From assembly GCF_014250675.1 (NCBI RefSeq), contig NZ_JACHTG010000004.1, forward strand, positions 248,001-312,000: DNA of 64,000 bases. The letters are read 5' to 3'. This stretch comes from Cetobacterium sp. 8H (GTDB lineage: Bacteria; Fusobacteriota; Fusobacteriia; Fusobacteriales; Fusobacteriaceae). Below the pieces are notes generated by a model that did no database searches, was not told the origin of the DNA, and saw only the letters and a program-made list of their open reading frames with translations. The translations under genes were made by a program, and so were the position numbers. Of the stretch, positions 53,479 to 61,378 are shown piece after piece; positions within the stretch are counted from its first letter, which is position 1, and each line of letters opens with the position of its first letter.

Positions 53479-56052
53479 TTAGATTCCTCTCTTCTTTAGT
53501 ATTGCACTTTGTGCTGAAGCTACAATTGCTGTAGGCACTCTAAATGGTGAACAACTTACATAGTTAAATCCTAATTCATTGAAGTACTCTATACTCTTAG
53601 GGTCTCCACCGTGCTCTCCACAAACTCCTATTTTTATATTTGGTTTTACTGATTTTCCTAACTCTTTTGCTAAAACTATCAATTTCCCAACTCCACGAGT
53701 ATCAATTGAATGGAACGGATCTCTTTTCATTATATTCTTTGCTTTATAGTGATCAATAAACTTTATTGAGTCATCTCTTGAAATTCCATAAGTCGTTTGA
53801 GTCAAATCATTTGTTCCGAAAGAGAAGAAAGCACTTTCTTCAGCAATCTCATTAGCAATCAGACAAGCTCTCGGAAGCTCCATCATCGTTCCTAATTTAT
53901 ATTCTACACTATCATCATATCTATCAAAAACAGTTTGAATAGTCTCTAATATTTTTTCTTTTATATATTTAAACTCACTGATTCCACCAATAAAAGGAAT
54001 CATAATCTCTATTTCACACTCTATTCCTTCTTGTTTAGATTCAATTGCAGATTCAATTATTGCTCTTGCTTGCATCTCGTATATCTCTGGGAATGTTATT
54101 GCCAATCTACACCCTCTATGTCCTAGCATTGGGTTTTCTTCTTTTAGCTCTTTTATTCTATCTGATATCTCTTTAGGACATCTATTTAAAAGTGTAGCTA
54201 ATTTTTCTACATCCTTTTCTGTTTTAGGTAAAAACTCATGGAATGGAGGATCTAATAGTCTTATATTCATAGGAAGTCCACCCATTTTTAAAAGCATACT
54301 TTTAAAATCTATCTTTTGAAGCTCTAACAATTTCGTTAATGCTAAGTCTCTTTCCTCTTTTGTAGATGCTATTATCATTTCTCTTACATTCCAGATTTTT
54401 TCATCTTCAAAGAACATGTGCTCTGTTCTACAAAGACCTACACCTTCAGCTCCAAAATTTCTTCCTACTACCACATCTTTTGGAGTATCTGCATTCATTC
54501 TAACCTCTAGTGTTTTAAACTCCTTACACCACTCTAAGAACTCTTTTAAATCTCCATTTATTTCTCCAGATTTTAATTTTATTGCATCTTTATAAATTTC
54601 TCCATTATATCCATTGATAGAGATGATATCCCCTTCTTTTATAACTTCTCCATTTATTGTAAAGAACTCTTCACTTTTATCTATTTTTATCTCTTCACAA
54701 CCAGTTATACAACACTTACCCATACCTCTAGCTACTACTGCTCCGTGAGATGTTGCTCCTCCCTTAACAGTAACAATTCCTTTAGCTAAACTCATACCTT
54801 TGATATCTTCCGGCGAAGTCTCCACTCTTACTAAAATTACAGATTCTCCCTCTTTTATTTTTTCTGAGGAAAGAACTACTTTTCCTACTGCTACTCCCGC
54901 TGAACCTGGTAGTCCTTTCCCTAGTAACTTTTTTCCTGCAATATCACTCTCCTCAAATGTTCCATTAAAAATTTGAGGTAAAAGTTCTGTATCCACCATC
55001 AATATTGCATCTTCTTTTGAAATTAACCCTTCATTTACCATATCTATAGCTATCTTTACAGATGCATGAGGACTTCTTTTTCCATTTCTAGTTTGAAGTA
55101 TGAATAACTTTCCATCTTCTATTGTAAACTCTATATCTTGCATATCTCCATAGTGTTTTTCTAAAACATTTGCAATTCTTACAAATTCATCATATATATT
55201 AGGAAGTTGCTCTTTCATTGACATAAGAGGCTCAGGAGTTCTGATTCCTGCTACGATATCTTCTCCTTGAGCTTCTAATAAATATTCACCGAATATAATA
55301 TTTTCACCTGTAGATGGATTTCTTGTAAAGGCAACTCCAGTTCCTGAAAGTTCGTTGAAGTTTCCAAAAACCATCTCTTGTACAACTACTCCTGTTCCCA
55401 TCTCTTCACTTATTCCGTGTATCTGTCTATATATTTTTGCTCTTTCATTGTTCCATGATCTAAAAATTGACTCTATTGCCATAACAACTTGTTTTTCTGG
55501 ATCATTTGGAAAATCTTCTCCTGTTTCAATTTTATATAAATTTTTATAACATTCTATAATCTCTTTATAAGATCTATCTTTCATCTCATTTTTTAAAGAG
55601 TAAAACTTTTCTTTTTCTACTTCTTTTACAATTTCAGAAAACATCTCTATAAATCTAATATATATCTCATAAGCAAATTTTTCGTTACCAATCTTTTTTA
55701 TTAAATTTTCTACAGTTGCATCATTTAATCCAAGATTTAAAATTGTATCCATCATTCCTGGCATAGATACTGGGGCTCCTGACCTTACTGAAACCAATAA
55801 AGGATTTTCACCAGCAAAAGTTTTTCCAGTTTGATTTTCAAGATTTTTTATTCCTTCAGATATCTCTTTTAACATTTCATCAGTTAATATATTTTCATTT
55901 TTGAAATAATTTTTACAAGCTGTTGTTGTTGCTATAAGTCCATTTGGAATTGGCAATCCTATTCTTTGCATCTCAACAAGATTAGCACCTTTTCCTCCTA
56001 AAACCATTTTATTTAAACCATAACTTTCATTGAATAAATATACATTTTTCAT
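53479..56052 (-). CDS. ppdK: Pyruvate, phosphate dikinase
   Basis: Interconverts pyruvate, ATP and Pi with phosphoenolpyruvate, AMP and PPi. It is 857 aa, near the usual 875. The N-terminal ATP-grasp part has LGGKGANLVEMQRIGLPIP, the phosphohistidine domain has GGATSHGAVVARGMGKCCI, and the PEP-binding TIM barrel has GLCRTEHMFF, MLGHRGCRL and GVCGEHGGDP with the catalytic Cys. It lies between the CcpN-like gene (17 bp) and fbp (no gap). The usual PPDK regulatory protein (YqfL-type) is not in the window. Confidence 0.95.
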   Translation of the reverse strand: MKNVYLFNESYGLNKMVLGGKGANLVEMQRIGLPIPNGLIATTTACKNYFKNENILTDEMLKEISEGIKNLENQTGKTFAGENPLLVSVRSGAPVSMPGMMDTILNLGLNDATVENLIKKIGNEKFAYEIYIRFIEMFSEIVKEVEKEKFYSLKNEMKDRSYKEIIECYKNLYKIETGEDFPNDPEKQVVMAIESIFRSWNNERAKIYRQIHGISEEMGTGVVVQEMVFGNFNELSGTGVAFTRNPSTGENIIFGEYLLEAQGEDIVAGIRTPEPLMSMKEQLPNIYDEFVRIANVLEKHYGDMQDIEFTIEDGKLFILQTRNGKRSPHASVKIAIDMVNEGLISKEDAILMVDTELLPQIFNGTFEESDIAGKKLLGKGLPGSAGVAVGKVVLSSEKIKEGESVILVRVETSPEDIKGMSLAKGIVTVKGGATSHGAVVARGMGKCCITGCEEIKIDKSEEFFTINGEVIKEGDIISINGYNGEIYKDAIKLKSGEINGDLKEFLEWCKEFKTLEVRMNADTPKDVVVGRNFGAEGVGLCRTEHMFFEDEKIWNVREMIIASTKEERDLALTKLLELQKIDFKSMLLKMGGLPMNIRLLDPPFHEFLPKTEKDVEKLATLLNRCPKEISDRIKELKEENPMLGHRGCRLAITFPEIYEMQARAIIESAIESKQEGIECEIEIMIPFIGGISEFKYIKEKILETIQTVFDRYDDSVEYKLGTMMELPRACLIANEIAEESAFFSFGTNDLTQTTYGISRDDSIKFIDHYKAKNIMKRDPFHSIDTRGVGKLIVLAKELGKSVKPNIKIGVCGEHGGDPKSIEYFNELGFNYVSCSPFRVPTAIVASAQSAILKKRGI

Positions 56053-56069
56053 TTTTTACCCCTGCTTTC

Positions 56070-56705
56070 TTAATCTTTTTTATCTTTATTTTTATTCTCT
56101 AAAATTTCAAGTAGCAATTTACTAACGTTCGTCTTAGTAAATCTCCCAACTACTTTATTAACCTCTTTACCGTTTCTCTCCATAACTCTTACAACAGGAA
56201 CTGAATCTATTTCATGTTCAATAATCTTTTTAACACACTCTTCTATTGTTTCATCCTCTGTCGAAAAAACTATATTTGGCATTCTTGTCATTATTAAGTT
56301 TATCGGTATTTGTTCAATATCTCTTTTTCCGATCGCTATTCTAAGAAGATCTTTTCTAGAAACTATTCCTGATAGATTTCCATCTTTTGTTATAAAAATT
56401 GTTCCAATGTCTTTTTCAAACATAAGTAAAACTGTTTTATAAACTGAATAACTTTCATCTATTGTTATAGGTACCCCCATTATATGTTTAACCAACGTCT
56501 TATTAGTTGTTTCTACAAAAGCTTCATTATATGTGTATCCTACCTTTTGTTTTGATTTTATAAGAGACATCTTTTTTAATATAGAAAAATCTGTTCTTAG
56601 CGCTGATCTTGTTATATATATCATTTTTGCTATGTCATCACCTTTTATCGGTCCATGCTTTTTTATTATTTCAACTATTTCTTTCTGCCTATCTGTTAAT
56701 CTCAT
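56070..56705 (-). CDS. ccpN: CcpN-like HTH/CBS-domain transcription regulator
   Basis: A 211-aa regulator: an N-terminal winged-helix (about 1-60, RLTDRQKEIVEIIKKHGPI) and two CBS domains (about 78-135 and 140-200; GTIFITKDGNLSGIVSRKDLL and VPVVRVMERNG). The layout matches Bacillus CcpN, the repressor of gluconeogenic genes. Here the gene heads the operon with ppdK and fbp, so it probably represses that unit, and perhaps itself, when glycolytic carbon is available. The CBS ligand (in CcpN, ATP/ADP) is not deducible from this sequence. It has its own good promoter. Confidence 0.82.
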   Translation of the reverse strand: MRLTDRQKEIVEIIKKHGPIKGDDIAKMIYITRSALRTDFSILKKMSLIKSKQKVGYTYNEAFVETTNKTLVKHIMGVPITIDESYSVYKTVLLMFEKDIGTIFITKDGNLSGIVSRKDLLRIAIGKRDIEQIPINLIMTRMPNIVFSTEDETIEECVKKIIEHEIDSVPVVRVMERNGKEVNKVVGRFTKTNVSKLLLEILENKNKDKKD

Positions 56706-56719
56706 ATTAACTCCTTTTT

Positions 56720-56734
56720 AAGTGGTGTACACTT
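56720..56734. promoter_or_regulatory. Dyad near the ccpN start (operator candidate)
   Basis: AAGTG-GTGTA-CACTT forms a perfect 5-bp dyad with a 5-nt centre, and contains the 8-bp palindrome GTGTACAC (56725-56732). It lies 15 bp before the ccpN ATG, downstream of its promoter, a roadblock-like operator position. It could be an autoregulatory site; not proven. Confidence 0.4.
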
Positions 56735-56767
56735 TAAATATGTATTGCATTCATTTTTATTAAACAA

Positions 56768-56796
56768 ATAATAGCATCTAAGATATCAAATTGCAA
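56768..56796 (-). promoter_or_regulatory. ccpN-ppdK-fbp promoter
   Basis: The minus strand has TTGCAA (56791-56796), a 17-nt spacer and TATTAT (56768-56773) with an extended TGC immediately before it. Confidence 0.7.
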
Positions 56797-56807
56797 CAAT
56801 TATATAA

Positions 56808-56817
56808 AATGTACATT
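56808..56817. promoter_or_regulatory. AATGTACATT palindrome upstream of ccpN and bioF
   Basis: Perfect 10-bp palindrome in the divergent intergenic region, sharing the TGTACA core with the dyad at 56720-56734. Which regulator binds, if any, is unknown. Confidence 0.3.
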
Positions 56818-56889
56818 ATATTTTTTAAATAAGACTTTACACAAACAATGTTTAAATCCTTTGGTATGGCTTTTTTTTTACTTTTTATG

Positions 56890-56895
56890 TATAAT
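56890..56895 (+). promoter_or_regulatory. Likely -10 element of the bio operon
   Basis: TATAAT 19 bp before the bioF ATG, giving a very short leader with AGGTG as Shine-Dalgarno. The region 17 nt upstream (TGGCTT) is a weak -35. Confidence 0.5.
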
Positions 56896-56914
56896 ATTTC
56901 TTAGGTGATTAATT

Positions 56915-58036
56915 ATGTTAAAAGAAAAAATTATAAAAGAATTAAATAACTTTAAAAATGAAAATAGATTTAGAATTTTAAAAACCATCAACAGTAATTC
57001 AATCAATCTATCGTCTAACGATTATATTGGATTGGGTAATGATTCTGATCTTATTCAAGATTTCTATAAAAATTATACACATTTACCTCTTAGTTCTAGT
57101 TCTTCTAGACTTATAAGCGGGACTTACCCACTTATTGATAAATTAGAACGTAACCTTGAAAATATCTATAAAAAACCCGCTCTTTTTTTTAATAGCGGCT
57201 TTGACTGTAATTGCTGTGTCATTGAGACATTTTGTGATAGTAATACCCTTGTTATCAGTGATAAATTAAATCATGCTAGCATACATGATGGGATAATACA
57301 TAGTGGTGCTACCCTTTTAAGATATAGACATCTTGACTTAGAACACCTGCGTAAGATTTTAAAAAATAATTCAAACAAATATGAGACAATTTTAGTTATT
57401 TCTGAAACAATCTACAGTATGGATGGGGATTGTGTTGATTTAAAAAAACTTATCGATCTAAAAAAAGAATTTAATTTTTTACTTATGATTGATGAGGCAC
57501 ACTCTTTTGCGGTACATTCTTTTGGTATGTGCTATGAAATGGATTGTTTAGAGTTTGTGGATTTCCTTACTATTCCTCTTGGAAAAGGTGGTGGATCAAC
57601 AGGTTCTTACTTAATTTGTGATCAAATATATAAAGACTATATAATCAACAAAGGAAGAAAATTTATATATACGACAGCCTTACCACCTGTTAATATAGCT
57701 TGGAATCTTTTTATTCTTGAAAAAATGGAAAGTTTTTCTGATAAAAGGCTCAAACTTAAAGAACTTACTACTGTTTCTCATAAACTAATAAAAAAATATA
57801 ATATGGAAACTTTATCTACAACTCATATTATTTCTATAATAATTGGGAATAATTCTAAACTTGATCATATTGTAGAATATTTAAGTTCTAAAAATTATTT
57901 TATATATGGTGTTAAAGAACCTACTGTTCCTAAAGGAACGTCTCGAATACGAATCGGTCTTTCACCAAATCTTTCTGTTGAAAATATTACTACTTTTTTT
58001 GAGGAGTTAAACTATGCAATTAATAATGTTTTTTAA
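56915..58036 (+). CDS. bioF: 8-amino-7-oxononanoate synthase
   Basis: PLP enzyme that condenses pimeloyl-thioester with alanine to KAPA, the first ring-building step of biotin synthesis. It is 373 aa. LSSNDYIGLGND starts the fold, SSSSSRLISGTYPLIDKLE gives the acyl-site, FFNSGFDCN and SDKLNHASIHDGI the PLP-ring region, LLMIDEAHSFAV the Asp/His pair, and the PLP lysine is K224 in PLGKGGGSTGSYL. The last 23 bp overlap bioG, so translation is coupled. The gene uses very AT-rich codons. Confidence 0.92.
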   Translation: MLKEKIIKELNNFKNENRFRILKTINSNSINLSSNDYIGLGNDSDLIQDFYKNYTHLPLSSSSSRLISGTYPLIDKLERNLENIYKKPALFFNSGFDCNCCVIETFCDSNTLVISDKLNHASIHDGIIHSGATLLRYRHLDLEHLRKILKNNSNKYETILVISETIYSMDGDCVDLKKLIDLKKEFNFLLMIDEAHSFAVHSFGMCYEMDCLEFVDFLTIPLGKGGGSTGSYLICDQIYKDYIINKGRKFIYTTALPPVNIAWNLFILEKMESFSDKRLKLKELTTVSHKLIKKYNMETLSTTHIISIIIGNNSKLDHIVEYLSSKNYFIYGVKEPTVPKGTSRIRIGLSPNLSVENITTFFEELNYAINNVF

Positions 58037-58619
58037 TGGCTGGGGAATGGATGAAAATGCTATAAAGCACCTTATATTAGATGATGGGTATAAATTAGAA
58101 TGTATTAATTTCCCTTATCTTACAGATCATATCAATTTCTCAAACTTTAAAAAAATTTTTGTTGTTGGTTGGTCTTTTGGAGTTTTTTATGCTTCTAAAT
58201 TCATTTTAGAGAACCCTCATTTAAAGTGCTACTCTATCGCTATCAACGGAACTCCATATATTATTGGTCCTTTTGGGATATCTCCAAAAATGTTTAATCT
58301 TACATTAGAAACTATTTCTAACGAAAATATATTTAAATTTTATGATAACATGGGGGCTTCTAGGCAACTTTTAACGAAAACTCCAAATCTAAAGCAATTA
58401 CAAAATGAACTGATTTATATCCTTGAAAATCAACCTAGTAAACATGCTTCTTTTGATAAAGTTTTCTTGGGAAAGATGGATCGAATCATCCCTTATTCTA
58501 AACAATTAAAGTTTTATCAGAAAGATAGTTCAAATATTATTTCTTTGGAGTGTGAACACTATCCTTTTAAAGCTTTTACTAACTGGAGGAACATTATTAG
58601 TGAAACAAATGAATTTTAA
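58014..58619 (+). CDS. bioG: Pimeloyl-[ACP] methyl ester esterase BioG
   Basis: Alpha/beta hydrolase (DUF452) that frees pimeloyl-ACP from its methyl ester and so ends the BioC-BioH-type pathway. It is 201 aa. The N-terminal MFFNGWGMD is the BioG signature; the catalytic triad is S54 (VGWSFGVF), D156 (GKMDRIIP) and H182 (ECEHYPF). The ATG at 58014 has GAGGAG 7 nt upstream. It overlaps bioF by 23 bp and bioC by 20 bp, an order (bioF-bioG-bioC) matching known biotin operons that use BioG instead of BioH. Confidence 0.9.
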   Translation: MQLIMFFNGWGMDENAIKHLILDDGYKLECINFPYLTDHINFSNFKKIFVVGWSFGVFYASKFILENPHLKCYSIAINGTPYIIGPFGISPKMFNLTLETISNENIFKFYDNMGASRQLLTKTPNLKQLQNELIYILENQPSKHASFDKVFLGKMDRIIPYSKQLKFYQKDSSNIISLECEHYPFKAFTNWRNIISETNEF

Positions 58620-59265
58620 TAAACAATTTAAAAACTACGACCACAATGCTATCACACAAAAAAAAGTTGCTGAAAAACTTTTTAGTTTTATAGATTATAG
58701 TAAAAAATATGACTCTATCCTAGAATTAGGCTGCGGTACTGGAATTTTTACCAAAACATTTTATGATAAACTTAATTTTAATACTTTAAATTTGAATGAT
58801 ATTTTTGACACAACAAGCTATTTCACTGATATCTCTTACAATAATTTTTTTATTGAAGATATGGAAAATTTAGATTTAGAAAATTATTCATTGATTGTAT
58901 CTAGCTCAGCTTTCCAATGGGTTGATAGTCTAGAAACCTTAATTAAAAAGATATCCCAGAGTTCTTCAGAATTAGTTTTTTCTATTTATTCTAAAGGAAA
59001 TCTAATTGAAATTTTAAATCACTTTGGTGTTTCTCTTAATTATTTAAGTTGTGATGAAATTTTAGATATTTTAAATAGATATTATTCAGAAATAAAATTT
59101 GATACTGAAGAGTTTATTTTAGAATTTAATTCACCTATAGATGCTCTGAAGCATCTTAAAAAAACTGGAGTTACTGGTTTTAAAAAATCTTCTTACTCTT
59201 TAACAAAAAGTTTTAATTCGACTATATTAACATATCGAGTAAGTTATTTTTCTTGTAAAAAATAA
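58600..59265 (+). CDS. bioC: Malonyl-ACP O-methyltransferase BioC
   Basis: SAM-dependent enzyme that methylates malonyl-ACP so it can prime pimelate synthesis through the fatty-acid pathway. It is 221 aa from the GTG at 58600, chosen because GGAGG lies 10 nt upstream; the ATG at 58609 is too far from it. FNKQFKNYDHNAITQKKVAEKL is the usual BioC start (quoted in part: YDHNAITQKKVAEKL), SILELGCGTGIFTK is the SAM motif, and SLIVSSSAFQWVD is the characteristic post-motif. Overlap with bioG implies coupling. Confidence 0.88.
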   Translation: MKQMNFNKQFKNYDHNAITQKKVAEKLFSFIDYSKKYDSILELGCGTGIFTKTFYDKLNFNTLNLNDIFDTTSYFTDISYNNFFIEDMENLDLENYSLIVSSSAFQWVDSLETLIKKISQSSSELVFSIYSKGNLIEILNHFGVSLNYLSCDEILDILNRYYSEIKFDTEEFILEFNSPIDALKHLKKTGVTGFKKSSYSLTKSFNSTILTYRVSYFSCKK

Positions 59266-59285
59266 AACATCAAGGAGGAATTTTA

Positions 59286-60401
59286 ATGTTATTCTACAGA
59301 CCTAATTATTTAATGATGACAGCTGGTCCTACTACAGTTTCAGGAAATGTTCTTCATGCTAGAAGTAAAGTTTTTGGAAATCCTGATTTAGATTCTGATT
59401 TCCTATCTTATTACAGATTTGTTTGCCATAGACTTTCTAATTTTTTAGGAACTGAAAAGTCTAAAATTATTATAATGAATGGTGAAGGAATGCTAGGCCT
59501 TGATTCTGCTTGTGCTTCTTTAACTGAAAAAGATGACCGTGTTCTTGTGATTTCTAATGGGTTTTTTGGAGAAGGATTCAAAGAGCTTATTGAAGTTTAC
59601 GGAGGAGATGTTACTGTTTTTGAATCCAGCTGGAAAAAAAGTGTCGATTTAGAAGCTCTAACTACTTTTCTAGAAAAAGATTCTAACTTTAAGTATGCAA
59701 CACTTGTTCACTGCGATACTCCTAGCGGTCTTTTAAATAATATTGGCCCTATCTGTAAATTACTGAAATCAAAGGGTATTTTAACTGTTGTTGACACAGT
59801 TGCTGCTCTTGGTGGGGTAGATTTTAGAATGGATGAATGGGGTGTTGATATCGCTTTATCTGCATCTCAAAAGGTTTTCTCTGCTGCTCCAGGATTAACT
59901 CTTGTAGCTGTTAGTGATGCGGCTTGGAAAGCAATGGAAAATAGAGCTACTCCTATTCAATCTTTCTATTGTAATCTTTTACTTTGGAAAAATATTGAAG
60001 AGAAAAAAGTGTTTCCTTATACAATGCCTGCGAGTGATATAATAAGTTTTGGAACAGCTGTTGATAACCTTCTTTCTGAAACTTTATATAGAGTTTTTGA
60101 TAGACACGAAGAGATGAGAGACCTTTGTATTGAAAGATTAAAAAGTTTTGGTTGTTCTTTATATCTTGAATCAGATTTTTCTCCTACAGTTACAGCTTTT
60201 CTTCCACCAAAAGGAATAACTGCTGCAGAGCTTATAAATCATTTAAGAGAGAATTATAATATTTTACTTTCAGGTTCTTACGGTCCTTTAAGCGACACTG
60301 TTGTTAGAATTGGACATATGGGTGAAAATGCTCGTGAAGATAGAATTAGATTTACTTTAGACTGTTTAGAGAAAACAATCTTTGAATTAAAAAACAGATA
60401 A
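59286..60401 (+). CDS. Class V aminotransferase in the biotin operon
   Basis: PLP-dependent class V aminotransferase of the alanine-glyoxylate/serine-pyruvate group, 371 aa. AGPTTVSGNVLHAR at the start, GEGMLGLDSACAS for the PLP phosphate, VVDTVAALGGVDFRMDEWG with the PLP Asp, and the Schiff-base lysine K196 in SASQKVFSAAPGLT. The ATG has a strong AAGGAGG. It is the fourth gene of the operon (20 bp after bioC), with a terminator straight after it. Biotin synthesis needs a DAPA aminotransferase (BioA, a different class III enzyme), and no bioA is seen here, so this enzyme may serve that step or instead supply alanine. Function not established. Confidence 0.7.
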   Translation: MLFYRPNYLMMTAGPTTVSGNVLHARSKVFGNPDLDSDFLSYYRFVCHRLSNFLGTEKSKIIIMNGEGMLGLDSACASLTEKDDRVLVISNGFFGEGFKELIEVYGGDVTVFESSWKKSVDLEALTTFLEKDSNFKYATLVHCDTPSGLLNNIGPICKLLKSKGILTVVDTVAALGGVDFRMDEWGVDIALSASQKVFSAAPGLTLVAVSDAAWKAMENRATPIQSFYCNLLLWKNIEEKKVFPYTMPASDIISFGTAVDNLLSETLYRVFDRHEEMRDLCIERLKSFGCSLYLESDFSPTVTAFLPPKGITAAELINHLRENYNILLSGSYGPLSDTVVRIGHMGENAREDRIRFTLDCLEKTIFELKNR

Positions 60402-60430
60402 AAAAAAGTCGGATCTAATCCGACTTTTTT
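60402..60430. terminator. Bidirectional terminator between the bio operon and recR
   Basis: Stem AAAAAAGTCGGAT / ATCCGACTTTTTT (arms 60402-60414 and 60418-60430) with a 3-nt loop, giving a U-tract on both strands. It ends both converging transcripts. Confidence 0.88.
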
Positions 60431-60435
60431 ACTTT

Positions 60436-61029
60436 TTACATCTCTTGTCTTCCATCTAAGGCTCTTGATATTGTTGCTACATCAGCAAATTCAATATTTC
60501 CTCCCATTGGAATTCCACTAGCTATTTTTGTTATTTTTACATCAAAAGGTTTTAAAAGTTTTGTGAGATAAAGACCTGTTGTTTCCCCTTCTAAATCTGG
60601 ATTCAATGCAAGTATAACCTCTTTTATCTCCTCTTTTGCCACTCTCTCTAACAAGGGTTTTAAATTTAATTTATCTGGAGTCATCCCATTTAAAGGATCA
60701 ATTTTTCCATTTAAAACATGATATTTCCCTTTATATCTGTTAGTTTTTTCTAGAGGTATTATATCTCTACTGTCTTCTACAACACAGATTATATCCTTCT
60801 CTCTAAATTCATCTCTACAGATTTCACAGATATCTTCTTCACTGAAATTTCCACAAATAGAGCATCTTTTAACAGTTTCCTTAACTGATTTTAAAGCGTT
60901 TGCAAATCTTTCTACCTCTTGTTCTGACATTTCTAAAACATGAAAAGCTAGTCTTGCTGCACTTTTTCTTCCAATTCCAGGAAGTCTATTAAATTCATCT
61001 ATCAATATTTCTAGTGATTTAGTTGCCAT
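60436..61029 (-). CDS. recR: Recombination mediator RecR
   Basis: With RecFO, loads RecA on gapped DNA. It is 197 aa. N-terminal helix-hairpin-helix RLPGIGRKSAARLA, four-Cys zinc finger CSICGNFSEEDICEIC (about 57-72), TOPRIM segment (ICVVEDSRDIIPLE, ALNPDLEGETT) and the C-terminal ISRALDGRQEM. In many bacteria ybaB/ebfC lies directly upstream; here that slot is taken by an unrelated 107-aa coiled-coil gene. Confidence 0.96.
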   Translation of the reverse strand: MATKSLEILIDEFNRLPGIGRKSAARLAFHVLEMSEQEVERFANALKSVKETVKRCSICGNFSEEDICEICRDEFREKDIICVVEDSRDIIPLEKTNRYKGKYHVLNGKIDPLNGMTPDKLNLKPLLERVAKEEIKEVILALNPDLEGETTGLYLTKLLKPFDVKITKIASGIPMGGNIEFADVATISRALDGRQEM

Positions 61030-61041
61030 TCTTTCTCCTTT

Positions 61042-61365
61042 TTACTTCTTCTCAACTTGAACTGTTTTAGGAGCTAAATTTCTAGTAATCTCTTTTATAC
61101 TCTTTGAAATTTCTCTTCTTTCTTTTCCTAATTCAGCATTTTTTATGATATAGTCATCTACTCTATCCTCATAGTCACCTTTCATAGTTTCTATGATATC
61201 AAGAATCTCTTCATAGCTCATACCAGGTTTTAAGTACTCTTTTAAGTTAGTTAAAAGATCTACTCTTTTTCTATTATCTCTAATCTTTCTATCGTTATCT
61301 TCGATATCTCTTTTAATCTTATTCTTTCTTCTTTCTTTTCTAACAACATCTAAAACTGTAATCAT
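61042..61365 (-). CDS. Small charged coiled-coil protein of unknown function
   Basis: A 107-aa protein not recognised as any family. It is highly charged (Lys/Arg/Glu/Asp-rich), mostly helical in appearance (about 10-50 and 65-100, with heptad-like Leu/Ile spacing), with a short Gly-Met-Ser break near 48. There is no signal peptide or membrane segment. It is not YbaB-like. It sits 12 bp upstream of recR and 13 bp downstream of pfkA, with GTGAT near its start, so it is probably expressed with them. Confidence 0.55.
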   Translation of the reverse strand: MITVLDVVRKERRKNKIKRDIEDNDRKIRDNRKRVDLLTNLKEYLKPGMSYEEILDIIETMKGDYEDRVDDYIIKNAELGKERREISKSIKEITRNLAPKTVQVEKK

Positions 61366-61378
61366 TAATCACCAACTC

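Noticed and set aside
56706-56914. BirA-type biotin operator before bioF
   Set aside because: No TTGTTAAC/GTTAACAA pair or close variant is seen; only TGTACA palindromes of unknown meaning.
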